Positions 55,524-64,000 of a stretch of DNA of 64,000 nt are shown here, piece after piece. The DNA is from Daucus carota subsp. sativus (lineage: Eukaryota > Streptophyta > Magnoliopsida > Apiales > Apiaceae), in NCBI RefSeq assembly GCF_001625215.2, contig NC_030386.2:14292545-14356544 (forward strand), given 5' to 3'. Position 1 is the stretch's first letter. Each line of letters starts with the position of its first letter. The notes beneath the pieces were generated by a model. It did not search any database. It was not told the DNA's origin and was given only the letters and a program-made list of their open reading frames with translations. Position numbers and translations under genes: made by a program.

Positions 55524-57133
55524 ATCATTAATCTAGTTCACTTGGATCCAATTTTCTCTGTTTTCGGCAACTACTATTTTCATGTTTCTGTTTTTTTTTT
55601 CTGGAAACTATATTTATATCTTTAAAATCAGAAACAGTTTTATTTCTCTTAGAAAAAATCAGAATTCTTTTTTGAGTTGTGAAGTCAGATCATAGCCACT
55701 TTTCTTCTTTGAGATGCCAGTTTTTTGTAGACGAGGAAGTATATTATGTAGAAGTAAATTTTGTAAACTAACCAGGGTCGTGTCCCGACAATCTATGTTA
55801 GGGATCTTTGAACTATTTCTGAAATATCTAACAGTCGGGATTATAACAAAAATTTAATGCATTTAGTAAATTTTAAGCACTGTACAGGCTCATCCACTGG
55901 TTAAAAGGACTTGACGTAAAAAAAAAAAAAATGTTATAATTCTTGTCGTCGGATATTAATACAACGGTCACAAAATAATACGCGGATTAAAAGGTCCCGA
56001 CAGTATGCTAGGAGTACCCAACTAATTATGCATCATCAAACGACCTATATCAGTGCAAATGTTACGTTCAGTTTGTTATTTTTTAGTGGATGGCAGCTTA
56101 AGATGAAGGAACCCAATCAAATAAATATACGGAACTTTGCGTATTCTCCTGAATTCTTATGTCCGAGGAGGTTAAGATGAACGTAAATCTTATCTAAGAT
56201 AAAAAAATTTGTTGAAATTCTTGATTTGAATAAAATAGAACAAATATAAGAAATTAGAATCAAGATTGATGCGAGAAGAGTAAGATAAACGTAGATTTTA
56301 CTTCTAGTTTACATAAAACATTTTTTTTTTTCAAATAGAAAACTTGAAGTTCAAAATTAATGCAAGGAAATATAGATTGATGCGAGAAGAGTAAGATAAA
56401 CGTAGATTTTACGTTTAGTTTACATACACACATTTTGTGTTTCAAATAGAAAAATTGGAGTTCAAAATTGATTCGAGGAAATATTCACACATGGGATGCT
56501 TGAGAGGGATCGGAGCTGATAACAAATCAAATATAACCCATATGGTAATATTCCTAACTACTCCTAATTTTCGACATCCGGAAAGAGTAAGAGTAAGATG
56601 CACGCAGATCTTACATCTACGAAAACACATTTTGCACATGAACCCTTGACTTGAATAAAATAGAATTAAGAAAACTGGAGTTGAAAATGGATGCAAGAAA
56701 TATTAGTCTTGCTTAATCTTGGCTATTAAGATATTTATCTAAGAAGCTCTAACCGATAATGATTTGTCCTGTACCAGCTGTAACACTTATCTTTTTCTTC
56801 CGTCCAAAGATTCACTCTAGGATGGCAGAGAGAGATAGACAGAGAGACGGAAGCAATGAATCTACGACGATTGTGTTTGTCTAACGACTGATGCTTCTGG
56901 AGAGACAAGACACCAGCTACGTGAAGCCGACTGGTTACAAAAAAAGAAAAAGATCGAAACAGGATGATGCCGTATCTGCTTATTCACATGCAACTCCTAA
57001 CTGTTGGTTGACAAATCCCATCTATTCACTTCCAGGCTCATGAGATCCTCGGAATGCAGATTCATCGCCTTAACTAAACCTTTGCTAACAGAAACGAGGC
57101 GAGGAATACTGCATTATCGATGTTTGTTTAATC
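55524..57133. other. Intergenic region
   Basis: No gene is recognised. It contains the imperfect tandem repeat at 56266-56490 and A-rich tracts. Confidence 0.5.
56266..56490. repeat. Imperfect tandem duplication of about 111 bp
   Basis: Two copies start TTGATGCGAGAAGAGTAAGA at 56266 and 56377; both contain AAACGTAGATTTTAC and TCAAATAGAAAA. A third, weaker echo is near 56583 (GAGTAAGAGTAAGATGCACG). Confidence 0.8.
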
Positions 57134-57839
57134 AGCTCAAGCAGTGGCGGAGTTAGCACGGGACGAGGGTGGTCTATAGCCCCCCCTGGATTCTGAAAAA
57201 AAATTATTATTTTTTTTTTTTTGGTGTACAAGATTAAAAAAAAAAAATTAGACCCCTCTAAATATTTTAGTACATACTAATTTATTTTTAAAAAATGAAA
57301 ATTATTTTCAAAAAGTCAAATGAATACATAAAAAATATTTTTATCAAACTTTTTTAATAACATTTTAGTTTTATATTTTATTTTATACTTTAATATTACA
57401 TTTGTAATAGACTAATAGTTAAATTAATAGTTAGACACAATACGTATACATTACAGTTTACACACAACCTAAGAACTAGTCAACTAGAAAGAAAAAAAAG
57501 CATAGGAAAGGAAAAAAGCATATATAGTCTCTGTTCTCTCACATTCGCATAGTCTCTGTTCTCTGATTCTCTCGCATAGTCTCTGGTCTCTGCTTGCTCT
57601 CTGCCTCTCTCACTTGCTTTCTGCGGCTCTGCCTCTCTGCCTCTCTCAGCTTTAATATCACCTTGAGTCCTTGAGGTTTGATTTTAAATCTTTTTCTTGT
57701 GTATTGAATCTATTATTTCACTTAATTGATTCATAAATTGTAATTTTTTTTGTAGACTTGTAGTTTGTTATTGTGTATTTTGTTGAATTGGTTTGCCATT
57801 TTACCCTAATATATAATAATCTAATATTTCAGAATTAAA

Positions 57840-58379
57840 ATGGAGAAATTTTTCCAGAGGGTTAAAACTAAACCTAGAACTGAGGATGTGGGCTCAAGTT
57901 TTAATCCTAATATTTCTGCCCCTAGTGTTACTAATAATGGGCCTAATTTGGAAGAATTTCCTGCTGATCCCGGATTGAGAAGAGCTATTTATGAGTATGA
58001 TGTTAATATAAGGGAGAAAGTTAGACGAACTTATCTTCAAAGAGGGCCTTTTCAACCTAAAAATCATGATTTTCCTTGGTCTCAACTTGGAGTTCAGAAA
58101 CGTAGATTTATTTCAACGTGGTTTAATGATTATAAACCTTGGCTTGAGTATAGTATTGCAAAAGATGCTGCATTTTGCTTGCCTTGTTATCTTTTCAAAT
58201 CTGTTCACGGTAGACAAGGAGGTGCTGATGTTTTTAGTGGGGAGGGGTTTAGAAACTGGAAAAAAAAAGATAAATTTACCATACATGTTGGTGAACATGA
58301 TAGTAATCATAATAAGTGTATGCGTGCTTGTGAGGATTTGATGTATCATCGTCAACTAATATGGATGACTTCTATATGA
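57840..58379 (+). pseudogene. hAT transposase N-terminal part with TTF-type zinc finger
   Basis: The 179-codon frame contains RRFISTWFNDYKPWLEYS, then AAFCLPCYLFK, then GFRNWKKKDKFTIHVGEHDS. This is the TTF-type zinc finger (ZMYM1-like) region that starts many plant hAT transposases. After the HNKCM motif the frame meets the deletion junction and ends within about 20 codons. The catalytic core that should follow is missing. Confidence 0.85.
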
Positions 58380-58987
58380 TTCAAGGCAGATCAAGGAGAA
58401 ATATTGAAAAGGCAACTAATTTCCACTTTTATCATGTTGAAGTGTTTTGCGAGGTGATAGATATGCAACTTCAAGAGTTGAATAATCGCTTCAATGAGGT
58501 AAATACTGAATTGTTGTTATGCATGTCATGCCTTGATCCAAGTAATTCATTCTCATCATTCAACAAGGGAAGCTTGATTCGATTTGCTGAGTTTTATCCA
58601 AATGACTTTTCTATGTATGATTTGATGGATTTGGCACCTCAACTTGATTGTTATATCATGGATATGAGTACAAATGATCAATTTCAAAATCTTCACGGTC
58701 TTGTTGAGTTATCAAAAAAGTTAGTTCAAGTAAAGAAGCACAAGGTCTATCCATTGATTTATTTGCTTGTGAAATTAGCTTTGATTTTACCCGTAGCAAC
58801 TGCAACTGTGGAAAGGGTATTTTCTGCGATGAAACATGTTAAAACAGAATTGCGGAACAGGATTGGTGATGAGTTGATGAATGACTGCTTGGTGGCGTAT
58901 ATTGAAAAGGATGTAATGAATTCAATTGATGTTGAAGACATTATAGTGAGGTTTCAAAATATGGCACCTAGGAGAGTGTTATTGTGA
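58361..58987 (+). pseudogene. hAT transposase C-terminal part with dimerisation domain
   Basis: The 208-codon frame reads VEVFCEVIDMQLQELNNRF, then CLDPSNSFSSFNKGSLIRFA, then YPLIYLLVKLALILPVATAT followed by VERVFSAMKHVKTELRNRIG. This is the end of the ribonuclease-H fold and the hAT C-terminal dimerisation region of the same transposase family. It is out of frame with the N-terminal part. The deletion junction lies at about 58340-58370. Confidence 0.88.
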
Positions 58988-59114
58988 ATTTGTAAGTTGT
59001 AACAATAATATGTCAAATTTAATTATATATTATGTACCCAAAAAATTTTTTCCCGGTGGGACTAAAATCCAGCCCCCTCTGGACTTAAATCCTGCATACG
59101 CCACTGAGCTCAAG

Positions 59115-60690
59115 CATCTTATCGTATTTCAGATTCTGTCAAATTTCAAGAGATGATTGCATATTACTCATAAGTCAAAAAATAGTGCGCGGATATCACA
59201 GATCCTCAGTTCCAACTCATTTTCCACCAGATTACATGGCCTTGGACCTTCGTTTACCGCCATTTTTTAGACGATACAATTACGTGACCAGTGCAAAGTC
59301 GCGGAACAGATGGTTAGGATCTTTTGGTACTAGTCAACATGTTATGCATTATCTAATTTTTGTAATGTGTTTGATAGAAGGGTCGTGGTCCTGGCAGTCG
59401 CTTTCCAGGCCGCCTTATATAATCTTGATTTTTGACGAATATTCGGCGGCTAGGATTATAAAAAAATATTCAATATGTCGAATATTTTTTAGCCGTTGGA
59501 CAGGAAAAATGACCCCGTCCAACGATTAAAAAACGCTGGACGAGTCTCGTCCGACGCTTTTTAAGCACTGTACATATTGAAAAGAATGTTGTAATCTGGC
59601 TACAGAATATTCATCCAACAGTCAGAAATCGATAATCTTGGGCAGCACCTACTTTGAGATGAATACCGGTTTAGTATAATGTGCGTGAATATTTGCAGAA
59701 CTTAGAGCGTCCATAGGATGCGATTAAAGAAGGAATTGTGAGAGGTTGAGATGAGCGCTTTGCCGACATGGTGTTCCCATATCCCACTCCCTTTGCCTTG
59801 TCCCGCTTCAGCATTTCTCCTCTTTTCATTCCATCTTTCTCTACTTCCGCGTATTTCTCAGCTATATATCTATTTTATATCATCTCTCCGATCAACGTAC
59901 TAAAAGAAAACTGAGGTGATTCAAAGTTCGTGTGTTCTGTTTTATAATAATTTATGACTGTATAATAGCCTAAAGGATACTCCTCATCTGGTAACAAAAG
60001 GCTGAAAATTTGATCGCTGATGGAAAAATTGCCAAAAACCCACCCTCTAGCAATTAAAAAGATAAATAAAGGAGATTTACGGATATGAAATATGAACATT
60101 AATCACCAGTATAGTATAATAACCTAACCGATCCCCCTTTCTTGGTAACAAGAGGCCGAAAATTTGATAGTGATTGAAAAACTGCATAAAAGCCACTCTT
60201 GAGTGAGACTAGGCAATTGATTCTACAACAGTCGAATGTTAGTAGCATATATCCAGTTTAAAAAGCACCAAAGAGAGAAGCTCCACTTGCATACGCATCA
60301 AAAACTTGGGTTTAAGTCATTCGACGGAAAAAACCTGCTGATAATTTGCCTTGACATTCGTATGTCAGGGACCGATCCCCAAAGATAAATACCATCAGAT
60401 TTTCGTATTTGAGCATTCTGTCACCTGTTACTACAACTTAAACTAAAATCAGGAAATAAGTATAGTAAATTTAAAGGATCTTATGCAATTCGATGCCACG
60501 TTCATCCCCTCGAGGAAAAGCCAAGAACAGAGATCCTAGAAAGCCACATATCTTTCCACGCAAAATCCCTCGGTATCTCATTTACCAAGGCTGACCATGT
60601 TCACTTCATTAAACTACACAACTAGTCAACTCTAGTTCAGAACGTACCAACCCCTCCATCTTGATCTTTCGTTGAGTAAACTAGCTATAA
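59115..60690. other. Intergenic region upstream of the RTFL gene
   Basis: No gene is supported; a 114-codon frame at 59185-59529 shows no family signal. An inverted pair (GACGAATATTCGGCGGCTAG and AATATTTTTTAGCCG) lies at about 59433-59496. The old duplication at 59958-60200 is listed separately. The last part should hold the RTFL promoter. Confidence 0.5.
59958..60200. repeat. Diverged tandem duplication, about 150-bp period
   Basis: Two blocks share, in order, TATAATA, GGTAACA-AGGC, GAAAATTTGAT, GATGGAAAAATTGCC-like and CCACYCT motifs (from about 59958 and 60109). Confidence 0.5.
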
Positions 60691-60696
60691 GTTGTC

Positions 60697-60704
60697 TATA
60701 AATA
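60697..60704 (+). promoter_or_regulatory. TATA box of the RTFL gene
   Basis: TATAAATA lies 187 bp upstream of the ATG. A CT-rich leader (CCTCTCTCTCTCTCAATC) follows. Confidence 0.65.
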
Positions 60705-60883
60705 CCATCACATCTCTTCCCTTGTTCCTCAGGGTCCAGCTCCACTCAGGTGAGGCTTTTTTTCCCATTTCTTTACCCCTCTCTCTCTCTCAATCTATCT
60801 ACAGACATTCACTTTTTCCGCGACTGGTTGATCATTCTCCAATCCTGGTATATCACTACGACACTTACATACCAGCTTTCACA

Positions 60884-61042
60884 ATGGCTGAAATTATGAT
60901 GAAGCGACAACTTAACAAGAAAAAGGGTCACGGGTTCTCCAGAAAGTGTGCTTCGCTTGTTAAACAGCAGCGTGCTCGGATTTACATTCTTCGTCGCTGT
61001 GCTACCATGCTTGTGTGCTGGTACTTCCAAGGAGATGATTAA
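60884..61042 (+). CDS. ROTUNDIFOLIA-like/DEVIL small polypeptide (RTFL/DVL)
   Basis: The intronless 52-aa protein has the conserved RTF domain at about residues 20-47: SRKCASLVKQQRARIYILRR followed by CATMLVCW. This family of plant-specific small peptides is linked to the plasma membrane and limits cell proliferation along the long axis of organs when over-produced. The N-terminus is basic, with no signal peptide. An upstream in-frame ATG at 60692 would give a longer protein, but the family is short and the extension has no similarity and overlaps the TATA region. It sits alone, with a TATA box and CT-rich leader. Which family member it is cannot be told. Confidence 0.93.
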   Translation: MAEIMMKRQLNKKKGHGFSRKCASLVKQQRARIYILRRCATMLVCWYFQGDD

Positions 61043-61889
61043 GTACTTGAAAACCATAATCAATGACAAATACATATATTACTAGGTCTCTTTTCTCTCG
61101 GCATTAGTCTTTCTTCACCAGTCTCTCATCAGCTCCTTCTCTCTTCCCTCTCCGGATTTGAACTTCACTTAACGACGACGATGCTTGCCTCTTCTGATGA
61201 TCATCTACTTATCATATACGTGCCCGTTTGTCATATTCCTTTTTTTATCTAGCTGATTGGTGAGAATCAATCACTAGGTTTTTTGGGCACATATATTACT
61301 GAGCAGAGATTAGCCTTAGAGTGTAGTACCAAGTGCATTTTCGCCTACTCTTTTTCAAAATATCCCGGAACATATATGTCTGTCTCTTCAACTATCACAT
61401 ATATGCTATAGCAACATCAACTGATCGCGATTCTGATCTACTTCAACTTCACTTGTTTCCAAATATACCTAAGGCGCGCCTCCTGTATAGGTCTAGCCTG
61501 ATCAAGAAGTCCTCTGTCTCGATGCAACGCCCTTATTTACATATATAAGATGCTCATATCTATAGAACCACTGTACCCGTCCTGCTAAACTACGTACTTT
61601 ATGAGTTTATGTAATGCTACTAAATAAGTTCCTTGTAGTGAGCCAGATAAATTGGTTACGAACAAGAACATGTATTATACAGCACATCAGATTATCAAAT
61701 AAATGTTACTTCTGGTTTAATTGTTGTATATTCGCGTCATTTATGTTCTTTGAACCGTTTAGTACTTGATTTGTTATGAGAAGGGTTCGAGGATAGCTAG
61801 TTTTGATGTGCTAGGCATCTAGTTCATAACGCATGTGCATTCGACATAATTTAAAGTGATAAGTAACAGGAATGGCTGTACAAAATGGC

Positions 61890-62820
61890 GAAACAGCTGT
61901 AAGTGTAAGTAAAGACACTCATGATCTTCCATCTGTAAAAAATGTAATGCAGAGGAGAGACATGGAATATCTAGTTTAGATATGGGGCAATTACAGTTAT
62001 AACTCGCAAGGTAACTAGATTCTCTGTCGACACTTAAGAATACATGTCTTGTAGTGAACCAATAATTCTATCGTTAGTATATGAAAATTGAACTGCAGAT
62101 TTGCAATGCTAATGCAAGTAGCCTGGAGCAAAGCTCCGCGAATCGGATGGGCGGTCTTAGCCACCACCCATAGAAGCAGGACCATGTGCACCAGGACGAG
62201 AAAGATCATGCAAACAGCTGATTTGCATCTGGGAAAATAAAATTTCCAGATCAGCTGTTTGCGTTTAGACAAACAAGGGGGACAGATTTTAACTTAAAAA
62301 GGAACCTTCTATACTCTAATTAAGGTAATTGAACAAACAAAACTCGAGGTTTCATTTTAAGAACATCTAAGAATTAACCAGGGACCAGAAGGTCTTTGTA
62401 CTTTCCTTCCTAGATTTGTTTAAGAAGAGAGTGTTTTGGAGACTTGAAAAGAAATTATTCGATTTTTCAAAGGTTCTAGATTATTTTGAATCGAGAAACT
62501 CTAGGACGAATTCCTGTGATCTACGAATTTTTTTTACTATGTGAAATCTCGTTACTCTCTAGTTTAAGAAGTGTGTTTCCAGGACGTGAAAAGAAATTGA
62601 TAAACTTGTACTCTGAAATATTTTAGGGAATTGATTATTATCATTGTCTTCTATGTGAAGGATTAGACTGGTAAAAGATCACAAAGAGCAGGATGGATTA
62701 AATAAAATGAAGAAACAGCAGTTTGTAAATACACTCACGATTTTCCTAAAGGAATGTAATGCAGAAGGGAGACACAGAATCTCTACTTCTAGATATGGCA
62801 ATCACAATTACAGGGGAAGA
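61890..62820. repeat. Diverged direct duplication (61890-62010 and 62697-62820)
   Basis: Both copies share, in order, GAAACAGC, ACACTCA, GATnTTCC, AATGTAATGCAGA, GGAGACA, TCTAGATATG-like and CAATTACAG motifs. They are separated by about 800 bp. Confidence 0.6.
62210..62262. repeat. Hairpin with 13-bp perfect stem
   Basis: GCAAACAGCTGAT (62210-62222) pairs with ATCAGCTGTTTGC (62250-62262). Inside, CTGGGAAA can pair further with TTTCCAG. Confidence 0.75.
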
Positions 62821-63680
62821 GAAACAGTTTATTCATATCTTTTGCGTAAAAAACTTGTGAGTCAGAATATGAATTTAAAAGCTTAATTTGTTTAGTGACT
62901 TGATAACTTATATATTTGATATTTTGCAACTGCAAGAAAAAGAATAGAAAGCTATTCTGTAATCTACCGAGCACACATCTGACGAGTTCACTAATAGGAC
63001 TTGATATTTGTTGGTTCACGAAACTTGTAAACTGTGATAATGGACAAAAGATATGATGATGTGGTGATCCAATCTATTTTCTACACTGGGAGACTAGAGA
63101 TTCAGAGTCTGACATATATGAACACCGCGAGTCTGGTAAAAGAGCAGTATTGCCTGTATAAATAACATCGTATGTGTGAGTTGTATACAAGATGATGATC
63201 CGTGACAAATGAATACACACTTCGCATTTCTTCTCTGACACAATGAAAACCATTCTTCAGTTGACCAAAGAATAAAATTATCCAGTCTTACTGTGACCGC
63301 GGAAGAAGCAGTGGCTGAACTTTTGAACAACATCATATTTTGCTGACTTGTGCTTTCCAATTAGTAGTGGAACATCACACCCTTCTCTAAGTATTAGTCA
63401 TCTTCTGCACAAAAGCACAAGCATACACAATTTTTTCTAAGATGGCTAAAAGATAATAGAACGAGCCGTGTAAGAGGGATAATTTATTACGACGAAGAAA
63501 ATTAATGGAGAGCTGTAACGGAAGCATGTAGATAATATTGTTGCGAATCTAACACACATGCCAGCTTCACAGCCCACTCACATGGTGCTTTCATATATAA
63601 CATGTTAAGTGTGTTATGACCTATAACCATTCCCATTGTCCTGTTGAAAGTATGTTAGACAGGCATCATGTAAATCCCCA

Positions 63681-63727
63681 GTCCCACATCGTAGAGTGGG
63701 ATTGTTTTTTAAATTTTAAGTTTATAA
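63681..63727 (+). promoter_or_regulatory. snRNA-type upstream sequence element followed by TATA-like motif
   Basis: GTCCCACATCG (63681-63691) matches the plant snRNA upstream element RTCCCACATCG exactly, with TTTATAAG 31 bp downstream. That spacing is close to Pol II snRNA promoters (about 33-34 bp). No U1, U2, U4, U5 or U3 sequence follows, and the same motif also occurs in some plant LTRs, so the call is tentative. Confidence 0.35.
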
Positions 63728-63839
63728 GCACCAGTAGTATTACCAAGTGCCCCAACGAAAAATGATCTTTGGGGGCATGTGGTGGGCTTCTGTGTTATTC
63801 AGATTGTTGCATTTGGACAGTTTACTTCCGCTATTTCAA

Positions 63840-64000
63840 ATTTAAAAACGGGATTTGACTAGATTTCCAAGTCTTATTTCAAATTTAAAAAGGGATGACA
63901 CAGATTTCAAAGTCTCAGGATGACACAAATTGTCACATATGATAACAGAGACAAGTAATTTGACTAAATTTCCAAGTCTCGGGATGACACAGATTGTCAC
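63840..64000. repeat. Short direct repeats at the window end
   Basis: Repeated GGATGACACAGATT, TTTCCAAGTCT and TTTCAAATTTAAAAA units occur three or four times and run off the edge. They may be part of a larger repeat or LTR. Confidence 0.55.

Larger units (their letters stand above)
57142..59106 (+). mobile_element. Internally deleted hAT element, 8-bp target duplication AGCTCAAG
   Basis: The left end CAGTGGCGGAGTTAGCACG and the right end TGCATACGCCACTG are inverted. AGCTCAAG flanks both sides exactly (57134-57141, 59107-59114). The 1,965-bp interior keeps the first and last parts of a TTF-zinc-finger hAT transposase but lacks the middle, so it is a deletion derivative that needs a helper. 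Confidence 0.92.
61043..63660. other. 3' flank of RTFL gene and non-coding region
   Basis: RTFL 3' untranslated region probably extends to about 61200. No other gene is recognised. The region holds a diverged duplication and a hairpin, listed separately. Confidence 0.5.

Noticed and set aside
59185-59529. 114-codon plus-strand frame
   Set aside because: No recognisable motif; it overlaps an inverted-repeat stretch and lacks splice or promoter context.
60692-60883. Longer RTFL protein starting at 60692
   Set aside because: The ATG lies in the TATA region, the extension has no similarity, and the family consists of short peptides.
63681-64000. A U-snRNA gene
   Set aside because: The promoter motif is present, but none of the U1, U2, U3, U4, U5 or U6 start sequences follows.
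1-64000. CRISPR arrays, tRNA or rRNA genes
   Set aside because: No regularly spaced repeats with unique spacers, and no tRNA A/B box cloverleaf or rRNA sequence was recognised by reading; a tRNAscan run would be decisive for tRNAs.

Overview
This is an AT-rich nuclear segment of a flowering plant, most likely a eudicot. The host genes have many GT-AG introns, the proteins are plant families (ATL RING-H2, RTFL/DVL, plant O-fucosyltransferase), and most of the rest is transposable elements. The species cannot be fixed from sequence alone.

Layout. 1-2.8 kb: AT-rich DNA, then a foldback repeat block and a Helitron-like 3' end. 2.9-9.2 kb: a decayed Copia LTR retrotransposon (250-bp LTRs, target duplication GCATG) with a 1,966-bp solo LTR nested in it (target duplication TCTAA). 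9.75-14.9 kb: a very young Copia element whose 239-bp LTRs differ at one base and whose gag is cut by one frameshift. 15.3-15.8 kb (-): an ATL-type RING-H2 ubiquitin ligase. 17.6-22.9 kb (+): a seven-exon NUMOD3-motif protein. 24.8-28.4 kb (+): a three-exon O-fucosyltransferase-family protein with two nested Stowaway MITEs in its last intron. 30.3-34.9 kb (+): an eight-exon mitochondrial K+/H+ exchange-related protein. 35.3-44.2 kb: a complete 8,879-bp Mutator-like element (MULE) with a perfect 9-bp target duplication. 45.9-52.6 kb (+): the 26S proteasome ATPase RPT1, ten exons, 426 aa. 53-59.1 kb: Stowaway-like MITEs and two hAT elements with 8-bp target duplications. 60.9 kb (+): a 52-aa RTFL/DVL peptide gene. 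The last 3 kb has no recognised gene.

The most unusual unit is the MULE. It carries three genes in convergent layout. On the + strand are a FAR1/MURA-type transposase (broken) and an intact 283-aa protein that looks like an RPA-style OB-fold protein. On the - strand is a plant-mobile-domain/Ulp1-protease fusion (broken). A palindrome containing CCGCGG repeats occurs at both ends and exactly between the convergent genes. The in-frame nonsense codons seen in the element are all TAG.

The host genes are unrelated housekeeping or developmental genes with no operon logic. The mobile elements matter to them mainly as intron insertions, plus one MITE that landed at the probable RPT1 core promoter.
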